Shown piece by piece: positions 8,214 through 15,032 of a stretch of DNA of 64,000 nt. Within the stretch, counting starts at the first letter, position 1. The number at the start of each line of letters is the position of its first letter. Origin of the DNA: Thermocatellispora tengchongensis (lineage in GTDB: Bacteria; Actinomycetota; Actinomycetes; Streptosporangiales; Streptosporangiaceae); contig NZ_JACHGN010000009.1 in the NCBI RefSeq assembly GCF_014202315.1, positions 279,602 to 343,601 on the forward strand, in the 5' to 3' direction. Made by a program: the position numbers and the translations under genes. A model generated the notes under the pieces. That model worked only from the letters and a program-made list of their open reading frames with translations, was not told the DNA's origin and ran no database searches.

Positions 8214-8237
8214 GTTCTAGAGGTAGAACGTGTTGCA
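8214..8237 (+). promoter_or_regulatory. Compound KstR-like operator upstream of the flavin oxygenase gene
   Basis: Positions 8224-8237 (TAGAACGTGTTGCA) match the KstR consensus TNNAACNNGTTNNA exactly. An upstream inverted half-site makes a second palindrome, GTTCTA-GAGG-TAGAAC (8214-8229), sharing the central TAGAAC. The right half overlaps the predicted -35 element, which fits repression by promoter occlusion. The consensus is known from mycobacteria; use here is inferred from the steroid-catabolic neighbours. Confidence 0.6.
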
Positions 8238-8261
8238 GTTTCTGGGGTGGCGGCTTACGTT
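8233..8261 (+). promoter_or_regulatory. Sigma-70-type promoter, predicted leaderless transcript
   Basis: TTGCAG (8233-8238), a 17-bp spacer and TACGTT (8256-8261). The expected transcription start seven bases after the -10 falls on the A of the ATG at 8268. No ribosome-binding site precedes that ATG, which agrees with a leaderless mRNA. Confidence 0.5.
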
Positions 8262-8267
8262 CTGGGC

Positions 8268-9383
8268 ATGCGGACTCGTGTCACCGACATGTTCGGGGTC
8301 GAATTTCCGATCTTCGCCTTCAGTCACTGCAGGGACGTCGTCGCCGCGGTCAGCCGGGCCGGGGGGATGGGCGTGCTGGGGGCGCTCTACTTCACTCCGG
8401 AAGAGCTCGAAATGGAGCTCAAGTGGATCGACGACCACGTGGACGGGCGGCCGTACGGCGTGGACGTGGTGATGCCGGCCTCCTACGCCGGGGCCGACCT
8501 CGGGGTGGACTCGGCGGAGGACCTGCTGGCCAGGCTGCAGGGGATGATCCCGGACGGGCATCGGGCGTTCGTCGACAAGCTGCTCGAAGAGCACGGCGTG
8601 CCGCCGCTGTCCGCCGGCGGGGAGGCGGGGCGGGCGCTGCTCGGGTGGACCGACGCGACGGCGCGCCCGCAGGTGGAGGTGGCGCTGCGGCATCCGATCG
8701 CGCTGCTGGCCAACGCGCTGGGGCCGCCGCCCGCGGACGTGGTGGAGCAGGCGCACGCGCACGGCGTGAAGGTGGCGGCGCTGGCCTCCACGCCGCGGCA
8801 CGCGATCAAGCAGGTCGAGGTCGGCGTGGACGTGGTGGTGGCCCAGGGCACCGAGGCGGGCGGGCACACCGGCGAGATCTCCACGATGGTGCTGATCCCG
8901 CAGGTCGTGGACGCGGTGGACGTGCCGGTGCTGGCCGCGGGCGGTATCGGCAACGGCAGGCAGATGGCCGCGGGCATGGCGCTGGGCGCCGAGGGCGTGT
9001 GGACCGGCTCGATCTGGCTCACCGTCGAGGAGGCCGACACGCCGGAGATGGCCCGGCGGCGCATCCTGGAGGCCACCTCGCGCGACACCGTCCGCTCGCG
9101 ATCCTGGACCGGCAAGCCGGCGCGGCTGCTGAAGAACGAGTGGACCGACGCCTGGGAGGCGGCCGACTCGCCGGGCACGCTGCCGATGCCGCTGCAGTTC
9201 ATGCTGGTCTCCGACGCGCTGCGCCGGATCGGCAGGTCCGACGCGGCCGAGCTGGCCACGTTCCCGGCCGGTCAGATCATCGGCGCGATGAACTCGGTAC
9301 GCCCGGCGCGCGACGTCGTGTTCGGGCTGGTCGAGGAGTACGTCGAGACGATGGAGCGGCTGGGGCGGCTCACCGGGGAGTGA
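8268..9383 (+). CDS. Nitronate monooxygenase / 2-nitropropane dioxygenase family flavoprotein
   Basis: A 371-residue FMN-dependent TIM-barrel protein. The N-terminus (MFGVEFPIFAF) and the SRAGGMGVLGA loop are typical of the family. The FMN phosphate-binding part reads AQGTEAGGHTG near residue 203 and AAGGIGNGRQMAAGMALGA near 230. The length and the helical insert after the first third resemble the ~375-residue mycobacterial paralogues (Rv1533/Rv1894c type). In steroid clusters such proteins act on CoA-linked intermediates, not nitronates, so the family name may mislead. The ATG at 8268 has no Shine-Dalgarno sequence and probably heads a leaderless mRNA. It converges on the EchA gene with 30 bp between stops. 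Confidence 0.8.
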   Translation: MRTRVTDMFGVEFPIFAFSHCRDVVAAVSRAGGMGVLGALYFTPEELEMELKWIDDHVDGRPYGVDVVMPASYAGADLGVDSAEDLLARLQGMIPDGHRAFVDKLLEEHGVPPLSAGGEAGRALLGWTDATARPQVEVALRHPIALLANALGPPPADVVEQAHAHGVKVAALASTPRHAIKQVEVGVDVVVAQGTEAGGHTGEISTMVLIPQVVDAVDVPVLAAGGIGNGRQMAAGMALGAEGVWTGSIWLTVEEADTPEMARRRILEATSRDTVRSRSWTGKPARLLKNEWTDAWEAADSPGTLPMPLQFMLVSDALRRIGRSDAAELATFPAGQIIGAMNSVRPARDVVFGLVEEYVETMERLGRLTGE

Positions 9384-9406
9384 GCCGTGTGGCGCACGCC
9401 CCGGTG
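9371..9406. terminator. Bidirectional hairpin between convergent genes
   Basis: Perfect 8-bp arms CACCGGGG (9371-9378) and CCCCGGTG (9399-9406) enclose a 20-base loop that contains the stop codon of the flavin oxygenase gene. It lies at the junction with the convergent EchA gene and could end transcription from both sides. Confidence 0.45.
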
Positions 9407-9413
9407 ACCGTGC

Positions 9414-10229
9414 TCATTCGCCGCGGTAGACCGGGTCGCGCTTCTCGCGGAAGGCGCGGGAGCCCTCCTTGGCGTCCTCGGAGCCGATGACCGGCCAGCC
9501 GATGGCGTCGGAGATCTTCAGCGCCTCCCGCTCGGGCACCCCGACGGTCTCGCGGTAGGTCCGCAGGATCGCCTGCACGGCCAGCGGCCCGCACGCCGCG
9601 ACCTGCTCGGCGATCTCGCGGGCCGCGGCGAGCGCGGTCCCGTCGGGCACCACCTTGTTGACCAGACCCATGGCCAGCGCCTCCTGTGCGGTGACGGCGC
9701 GGCCGGTGAGCAGGATGTCCATGGCGAACGCGTACGGGATCTGCCGGGGCAGCCGGATCGCGCTGCCGCCCATCGGGAACAGGGCGCGCCTGGCCTCGTA
9801 CAGGCCGAGCGTGGCCGACTCGGCCACCACCCGCAGGTCGGTGCCGACGAGCAGTTCGGTGCCGCCCGCGACGGCGTACCCCTCGACGGCGCACACGATG
9901 GGCTTAGTGGGCAGGGCGTCGCTGTCGCGCAGCAGGCCCTTCCAGTGGAAGTCGGGGATCTCGGCGGCGCGCTCGCGTACGCGCGGGTCCTGCGAGGGGG
10001 TGCCCATGGCCTTGAGGTCGGCGCCGGCGCAGAAGGTGCCGCCGGCCCCCGTGAGGATGCCGACCCGCACCCCGGGCTCGGCCGAGATGTACGCCCACGC
10101 GTCGGCCAGCCCGACCAGCATGTCGGTGGACAGCGCGTTGCGCGCCTCCTGGCGGTCCATGGTCACGATCACGATGTGGCCGTCGCGCTCGACGCGGCAG
10201 TGCGGGGTGCTGATCGGCAGGAGTTCCAC
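9414..10229 (-). CDS. Enoyl-CoA hydratase/isomerase family protein (EchA type)
   Basis: A 271-residue crotonase-fold enzyme, probably hydrating an enoyl-CoA in steroid side-chain beta-oxidation; mycobacterial EchA19 is the contextual analogue. The oxyanion-hole strings GTFCAGADLKAM and GYAVAGGTELLVGTD are present. The first catalytic Glu lies in GGTELL, and a second Glu is available in LYEARRALFP. I chose the GTG at 10229 because GGAGG ends five bases before it. An in-frame GTG at 10256 would add nine residues but has no ribosome site and abuts the operator. It is divergent from the FadD gene across a 170-bp operator-rich interval. Confidence 0.85.
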   Translation of the reverse strand: MELLPISTPHCRVERDGHIVIVTMDRQEARNALSTDMLVGLADAWAYISAEPGVRVGILTGAGGTFCAGADLKAMGTPSQDPRVRERAAEIPDFHWKGLLRDSDALPTKPIVCAVEGYAVAGGTELLVGTDLRVVAESATLGLYEARRALFPMGGSAIRLPRQIPYAFAMDILLTGRAVTAQEALAMGLVNKVVPDGTALAAAREIAEQVAACGPLAVQAILRTYRETVGVPEREALKISDAIGWPVIGSEDAKEGSRAFREKRDPVYRGE

Positions 10230-10256
10230 GGACGCCTCCGGAGGGGTACGGATCAC

Positions 10257-10270
10257 TGGAACACGTTCTG
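10257..10270 (-). promoter_or_regulatory. KstR-like operator in front of the EchA gene
   Basis: TGGAACACGTTCTG matches TNNAACNNGTTNNA except for the last base and is nearly identical to the site at 2326-2339. It lies 28 bp upstream of the chosen EchA start. Confidence 0.5.
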
Positions 10271-10307
10271 GTCGCGCCCCTACTGTAGGCGCCGCACAGG
10301 CTCCTAT

Positions 10308-10321
10308 ATCAAGCGCTTGCT
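10308..10321 (+). promoter_or_regulatory. KstR2-consensus palindrome
   Basis: ATCAAGCGCTTGCT fits the published KstR2 motif AnCAAGnnCTTGnT at every defined position. It contains a perfect 10-bp palindrome (10310-10319) and overlaps the -35 hexamer predicted for the FadD gene. Short palindromes occur by chance; the steroid-gene context raises its weight. Confidence 0.45.
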
Positions 10322-10346
10322 CGGCATCGCCGACCCGGGTTAGGGT
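10317..10346 (+). promoter_or_regulatory. Predicted promoter of the FadD-Ltp operon
   Basis: TTGCTC (10317-10322), an 18-bp spacer and TAGGGT (10341-10346), 54 bp upstream of the FadD ATG. It is bracketed by a palindrome over the -35 and another just past the start point. Confidence 0.35.
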
Positions 10347-10359
10347 TCCGGGAGCGTAC

Positions 10360-10377
10360 TAGAACAGATTCCTGTTC
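10360..10377 (+). promoter_or_regulatory. Inverted-repeat operator in front of the FadD gene
   Basis: GAACAG-ATTC-CTGTTC (10362-10377) is a perfect 6-bp inverted repeat with a 4-bp spacer, preceded by TA so that it contains the TAGAAC half-site shared with the KstR-like sites. It lies 22 bp before the FadD ATG, where it would block elongation or promoter clearance. Confidence 0.4.
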
Positions 10378-10399
10378 GCCCTCGCGGAGGGAGCTGGAG

Positions 10400-11944
10400 A
10401 TGGGCACGCTCGGCTTCTGGCGACTGGCTCAGGCCGATCCCGGCTGGATCGCCGCCGTGGACCCCGACGGGACCGGCCACCGCGCCGGCGATCTGCTGGC
10501 ACGGGCGAACCGCCTGGTGCACGGGCTGCGCGCGCTGGGCCTCCAACCCGGTGACGGCATCTGCGGCCTGACCCCGAACGGCACGGACGGCCTCGTCCTC
10601 TACCTCGCCGCGCTCCAGGCCGGCTGGTACTACACCCCGGTCAACTGGCACCTCACCGGGCCCGAGATCGCCTACATCGTCGCCGACAGCGAGGCCAAGG
10701 CGTTCTTCGTGCACGAGCGGTACGCCGAGGAGGGCACGCGCGGCGCCGAGCCCATCGCGCCGGACCGCCGCTTCGCCTTCGGCGACGTGCCCGGCTTCCG
10801 GCCCGTCTCCGACCTCACCGACGGGCGGCCCGGCACGCTCCCCGAGGGGCGCACCTTCGGGGCCACCATGCACTACACGTCCGGCACCACCGGCAGGCCC
10901 AAGGGCGTACGCCGCCCGCTGAGCGGCATCGACCCCGACGACGGCGCGGAGCTGATGACGTTCCTGCTCTCCTTGTTCGGCATCACCCCCGGCCGCCCCA
11001 ACGTGCACCTGGTCACCTCGCCGAGCTACCACACCGCCGTCACCCAGTTCGGCGGCACGGCGCTGCACATGGGCCACACGCTGGTCTACATGGACCGCTG
11101 GGACGCCGAGGAGATGCTGCGGCTGTGCGAGCGGCACCGGGTGACCAACTCGCACATGGTGCCCACCCACTTCAAGCGGCTGCTGGCGCTGCCGGAGGAG
11201 GTGCGCGGCAAGTACGACCTGTCGTCGCTGCGCTGGATGATCCACGCCGCCGCCCCCTGCCCGGTGCCGGTCAAGCGGGCGATGCTCGACTGGTGGGGCG
11301 AGTGCGTGTACGAGTACTACGCGGCCACCGAGGGCGGCGGCACCCTGGCCACCCCGCAGGACTGGAAGGCCCACCCGGGCACGGTCGGCAAGGCGTGGCC
11401 GATCAGCGAGATCCTGATCGTGGACGACGAGCTGAACCCCGTCCCGGCGGGCACGCCCGGCACGATCTACATGAAGATGGCCGGGGCGAGCTTCGAGTAC
11501 AAGGGCGACCCGGCCAAGACCGCGGCGAACCGGCTGCGCGACCACTTCACGGTCGGCGACATCGGCTATCTCGACGAGGACGGCTTCCTGTTCCTGTGCG
11601 ACCGCAAGTCCGACATGATCATCTCCGGCGGCGCGAACATCTACCCGGCCGAGATCGAGAACGAGATCATGGTCCATCCCAAGGTCGCCGACGTCGCCGT
11701 GTTCGGCATCCCCGACGAGGAGTGGGGCGAGCAGATCAAGGCCGTGGTCGAGCCCGCCCCCGGCGTCACCCCCGGCCCGGAGCTGGCCGAGGAGATCCTC
11801 GCGTCGCTGCGCGGCCGGCTGGCGAAGATGAAGTGGCCGCGCTCGATCGACTTCATCGCCGAGATGCCCCGCGAGCCGAACGGCAAGCTGCTCAAACGCA
11901 AGCTCCGCGACCCGTACTGGGAGGGCCGTGACCGTGCCATCTGA
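10400..11944 (+). CDS. Acyl-CoA synthetase (FadD-type, AMP-forming)
   Basis: A 514-residue adenylate-forming enzyme that activates a carboxylic acid to its CoA ester. The ATP-binding loop YTSGTTGRPKG spans residues 159-169. The adenine-binding YEYYAATEGGG, the hinge GDIGYLDEDGFLFLCDR and the C-terminal catalytic Lys region PNGKLLKRKLRD are all present. Spaced GGAGG precedes the ATG. It heads a run of five same-strand genes, and its end overlaps the DUF35 start by 17 bases. The substrate is unknown; with thiolase-like Ltp proteins downstream, a steroid side-chain or related branched acid is likely. Confidence 0.88.
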   Translation: MGTLGFWRLAQADPGWIAAVDPDGTGHRAGDLLARANRLVHGLRALGLQPGDGICGLTPNGTDGLVLYLAALQAGWYYTPVNWHLTGPEIAYIVADSEAKAFFVHERYAEEGTRGAEPIAPDRRFAFGDVPGFRPVSDLTDGRPGTLPEGRTFGATMHYTSGTTGRPKGVRRPLSGIDPDDGAELMTFLLSLFGITPGRPNVHLVTSPSYHTAVTQFGGTALHMGHTLVYMDRWDAEEMLRLCERHRVTNSHMVPTHFKRLLALPEEVRGKYDLSSLRWMIHAAAPCPVPVKRAMLDWWGECVYEYYAATEGGGTLATPQDWKAHPGTVGKAWPISEILIVDDELNPVPAGTPGTIYMKMAGASFEYKGDPAKTAANRLRDHFTVGDIGYLDEDGFLFLCDRKSDMIISGGANIYPAEIENEIMVHPKVADVAVFGIPDEEWGEQIKAVVEPAPGVTPGPELAEEILASLRGRLAKMKWPRSIDFIAEMPREPNGKLLKRKLRDPYWEGRDRAI

Positions 11945-12836
11945 GCCATCCGACCTCGTCGCCGATCACGTACTGGAGTTCCCCGGCGGCTACACCCGCA
12001 CGACCGGGCCCGTGATCGGCCGGTTCCTCACCGAGCTGCGCGAGCGCCGCCTGGTCGGCGTGCGCACGGCGCAGGGCCGGGTGCTGGTGCCGCCGCTGGA
12101 GTACGACCCCGGCACCGGCGAGCCGGTCACCGGCGAGTACGCCGAGGTCGGCCCCGCCGGGACGGTGCGCACCTGGGCCTGGGTCGCCGAGCCCCGCCCG
12201 GGGCACCCGCTCGACCGCCCCTTCGCCTGGGCGCTGATCCGCCTGGACGGCGCCGACACCGACCTGGTGCACGCGGTGGACGCGGGCGAGGTCAAGGCCA
12301 TGCGCCCCGGCCTGCGCGTACGCCCCCGCTGGCGCGACGCCCGTACCGGCCACATCACCGACATCGAGGCGTTCGTGCCCGAGGTGACCATGATGGCCGC
12401 GCCGGTGCGGCTGCACTACCGGCTGCGGCCGGGGCAGGCGCTCACCCGGTTCCTGGAGGGCGTGCGCGACGGCCGGTTCATCGGCTGCCGCTGCGGCGCC
12501 TGCGGCAAGGTCTACGTGCCGTACCGCACCTCCTGCCCCGAGTGCGGCACGCCGGTGAGCGAGGAGGTCGAGCTGCCCGGCACCGGCACGGTCACCACCT
12601 TCGCGATCAACAACCTGCCCGACCCGCGCGCCCCCGAGGTGCCGTTCGTCTCGGCGTACATCCTGCTCGACGGGGCCGACACCCCGATGATCGCGCTGGT
12701 CGGCGGGGTGCCCGCGCACGAGGTGCGGCAGGGCATGCGGGTGCGCGCCGTGTGGGTGCCGGAGGAGGAGCGGACCCTGTCCATGACGAACATCAAGTGG
12801 TTCGCCCCCACCGGCGAGCCGGACGTGGAGCTGTAG
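11928..12836 (+). CDS. DUF35 / Zn-ribbon OB-fold protein, two-domain (Rv3521-like)
   Basis: A 302-residue protein with two DUF35-like OB-fold halves. The second half has a zinc ribbon, Cys189/Cys192 and Cys203/Cys206 (CRCGACG and TSCPECG), followed by an OB fold (GTVTTFAINN); the first half has the OB fold without the ribbon. DUF35 proteins partner with thiolase-like SCP-x/Ltp proteins, and in steroid catabolism such pairs carry out thiolysis or retro-aldol cleavage of side-chain CoA esters. Length and position before two Ltp genes match mycobacterial Rv3521-Rv3523. The GTG start lies inside the end of the FadD gene. Only 3 bp separate it from the Ltp4-like gene. Confidence 0.85.
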   Translation: MTVPSEPSDLVADHVLEFPGGYTRTTGPVIGRFLTELRERRLVGVRTAQGRVLVPPLEYDPGTGEPVTGEYAEVGPAGTVRTWAWVAEPRPGHPLDRPFAWALIRLDGADTDLVHAVDAGEVKAMRPGLRVRPRWRDARTGHITDIEAFVPEVTMMAAPVRLHYRLRPGQALTRFLEGVRDGRFIGCRCGACGKVYVPYRTSCPECGTPVSEEVELPGTGTVTTFAINNLPDPRAPEVPFVSAYILLDGADTPMIALVGGVPAHEVRQGMRVRAVWVPEEERTLSMTNIKWFAPTGEPDVEL

Positions 12837-12839
12837 CCG

Positions 12840-13862
12840 ATGCGTGAGGTCGCGGTCATCGCCTTCGCCCAGACCGTCCACACCGGCCACGACGCCGGGC
12901 TCGCCGAGCCCGAGCTGGTCGGCCCGCTGATCAACGAGGTGCGCGAGCGGACCGGGCTGCGCGAGTTCGGCTTCACCTGCTCGGGGAGCTGCGACTACCT
13001 GGCGGGGGCGCCGTTCTCGTTCGTCTCGGCGCTGGACGCCATCGGCGCCTGGCCGCCGATCTCGGAGAGCCACGTCGAGATGGACGCCGCCTGGGCCCTG
13101 TACGAGGCGTGGGTCCGGTTGCAGCATGGCGACGTGGACACCGCGCTGGTGTACGGCTTCGGCAAGTCCTCCCAGGGCGACCTGCGGGAGATCATGTCGG
13201 TGCAGCTCGACCCGTACTACCTCGCGCCGCTCGGCCTGGACCAGGTCTCCTACGCCGCGCTCCAGGCCGCCGCGCTGGGCGCCGACCGGGCCGAGCTGGA
13301 CGCGATCGTACGCCGCAGCCGCGCCGACGGCCGCGCCAACCCCTGCGCGCTGGACCTGCCGGACCCCTCGGAGGAGGAGGGGCCGGGGGTGCACCCGCTG
13401 CGCGCGTACGACGCAGCGCCGATCACCGACGGCGCCGCCGCGATCGTGCTCGCCGCGGGCGAGCGGGCCAGGGAGCTGTGCGAGCGGCCCGCCTGGATCA
13501 CCGGGATCGCGCACCGGATCGAGCCGCACTACCTCGGCATGCGCGACCTGGCCGCCTCCGCCTCCGCCGCCGACGCGGCGCGCGCGGCCGGGGTCGGCAA
13601 GGGCCCGGTGGACGTGGCCGAGCTGCACGCCCAGTTCAGCCACGAGGAGATCATCCTGCGCCGGGCCCTGGAACTGCCGGACGGCACGGCGGTGAACCCG
13701 AGCGGCGGCCCGCTGGCCGCCAACCCGGTGATGGCCACCGGGCTGATCAGGATCGGCGAGGCCGCGAGCAGGATCACCGAGGGACGGGCGGCGCGGGCGG
13801 TCGCGCACGCCGCGTCCGGGCCGTGTCTGCAGCACAACCTCGTCGCAGTGCTGGAGGGCTGA
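12840..13862 (+). CDS. Thiolase-like lipid-transfer protein, Ltp4 type
   Basis: A 340-residue thiolase-superfamily protein lacking the SCP-2 domain. Cysteines sit in the segment FTCSGSCDYLAG (Cys47, Cys51); the C-terminal part has NPSGGPLAANPVMATGLIRI and AHAASGPCLQ, typical of SCP-x-like thiolases. Such proteins work as heteromers with DUF35 partners and a second Ltp, here the flanking genes. The length is close to mycobacterial Ltp4 (Rv3522). Its TGA is directly followed by the ATG of the Ltp3-like gene. The exact reaction (thiolysis or aldol cleavage) cannot be settled from sequence. Confidence 0.82.
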   Translation: MREVAVIAFAQTVHTGHDAGLAEPELVGPLINEVRERTGLREFGFTCSGSCDYLAGAPFSFVSALDAIGAWPPISESHVEMDAAWALYEAWVRLQHGDVDTALVYGFGKSSQGDLREIMSVQLDPYYLAPLGLDQVSYAALQAAALGADRAELDAIVRRSRADGRANPCALDLPDPSEEEGPGVHPLRAYDAAPITDGAAAIVLAAGERARELCERPAWITGIAHRIEPHYLGMRDLAASASAADAARAAGVGKGPVDVAELHAQFSHEEIILRRALELPDGTAVNPSGGPLAANPVMATGLIRIGEAASRITEGRAARAVAHAASGPCLQHNLVAVLEG

Positions 13863-15011
13863 ATGGGCAACAGGTGCGCGGTCGTCGGGGTCGGCCAGAC
13901 GAAGTACCAGACCAAGCGGCAGGACGTGTCCATCGCCGGGCTGGTCCGCGAGGCCGCGCTGCGGGCGCTGGAGGACGCCGGGCTGACCTTCGGGGACATC
14001 GACGCGGTGGTCATCGGCAAGGCGCCCGACCTGTTCGAGGGCGTGATGATGCCGGAGGCGTACCTCGCCGACGCGCTCGGCGCGGCGGGCAAGCCGATGA
14101 TGCGGGTGCACACGGCCGGGTCGGTCGGCGGCTCGACCGCGCTGGTCGGCGCGTCGCTGATCCAGGCCGGGGTGCACGACCGGGTGCTCGTGGTGGCCTT
14201 CGAGAAGCAGTCGGAGTCCAACGCGACCTGGGCCCTGTCCACCCACCCGCCGTTCAACGCCTCGCTGGTCGTCGGCGCGGGCGGCTACTTCGCGCCGCAC
14301 ATCCGCGAGTACATCCGCCGCACCGGCGCGCCCGGCCACATCGGCACGCTGGTCGCGGTCAAGGACCGGCTCAACGCGCTGAAGAACCCCTACGCCCACC
14401 TGAAGATCCCGGGCATCGACCGGGCCATGGTCGAGTCCACCCCGATGCTCTGGGAGCCGATCCGCTACCTGGAGACCTGCCCGTCCTCCGACGGCGCCTG
14501 CGCGATGGTGCTCAGCTCCGAGGCCAAGGTCAGCGGCACGCCCGCCTGGGTGCACGGCGCCGCGATGCGCTCGGAGGCGATGTCGCGCGCCGGCCGCGAC
14601 ACCGTGAGCCCGCAGGCCGGCAAGGACTGCGCCGCCGACGTCTACCGCCAGGCCGGGATCGCCGACCCGCGCCGTGACCTCGACGTGGCCGAGGTCTACG
14701 TCCCCTTCTCCTGGTATGAGCCGATGTGGCTGGAGAACCTGGGCTTCGCGGCCGAGGGCGAGGGGTGGAAGCTCACCGAGTCGGGCGCGACCGCGCTCGA
14801 CGGCGACATCCCGTGGAACGCCTCGGGCGGCGTGCTGTCCTCCAACCCGATCGGGGCGTCGGGGCTGATCAGGTTCGCCGAGGCCGCGCTCCAGGTGCGC
14901 GGCATGGCGGGGGAGCACCAGGTGGACGGCGCGCGCCGGGCGCTGGGCCACGCGTACGGCGGCGGAGCGCAGTTCTTCGCCATGTGGATCGTCGGAAGCG
15001 ACAAACCCTGA
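13863..15011 (+). CDS. Thiolase-like lipid-transfer protein, Ltp3 type
   Basis: A 382-residue SCP-x-type thiolase homologue. The N-terminus CAVVGVGQTKY, the AGSVGGSTALVGA segment where classical thiolases carry the nucleophilic Cys, and the C-terminal LGHAYGGGAQFFAMWI are diagnostic. The lack of Cys in the first segment, with His kept in GHAYGGG, is a pattern seen in Ltp proteins whose activity is not simple thiolysis. The start abuts the preceding stop with no gap, and with the DUF35 and Ltp4-like proteins it probably forms a complex. Rv3523 is the contextual analogue. Confidence 0.83.
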   Translation: MGNRCAVVGVGQTKYQTKRQDVSIAGLVREAALRALEDAGLTFGDIDAVVIGKAPDLFEGVMMPEAYLADALGAAGKPMMRVHTAGSVGGSTALVGASLIQAGVHDRVLVVAFEKQSESNATWALSTHPPFNASLVVGAGGYFAPHIREYIRRTGAPGHIGTLVAVKDRLNALKNPYAHLKIPGIDRAMVESTPMLWEPIRYLETCPSSDGACAMVLSSEAKVSGTPAWVHGAAMRSEAMSRAGRDTVSPQAGKDCAADVYRQAGIADPRRDLDVAEVYVPFSWYEPMWLENLGFAAEGEGWKLTESGATALDGDIPWNASGGVLSSNPIGASGLIRFAEAALQVRGMAGEHQVDGARRALGHAYGGGAQFFAMWIVGSDKP

Positions 15012-15032
15012 CCCCTTGATTGGAGCGCCCCG

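Larger units (their letters stand above)
7312..8267. other. Gene-free, repeat-rich intergenic island 1
   Basis: No open frame here has protein-like composition or a recognisable family; the apparent frames are Pro/Arg/Gly-rich artefacts of skewed base composition. From left to right it holds a C-rich imperfect ~68-bp tandem repeat (7347-7560), an inverted pair of ~103-bp dispersed elements (7728-7950), a strongly G-rich stretch (about 7965-8140) with many runs of four or more G, and the promoter and operators of the next gene (8214-8261). Confidence 0.8.

Noticed and set aside
7347-8220. Several short frames in island 1 on both strands
   Set aside because: Pro/Arg/Gly-rich products that follow C- or G-rich repeats, no ribosome sites and no family resemblance.
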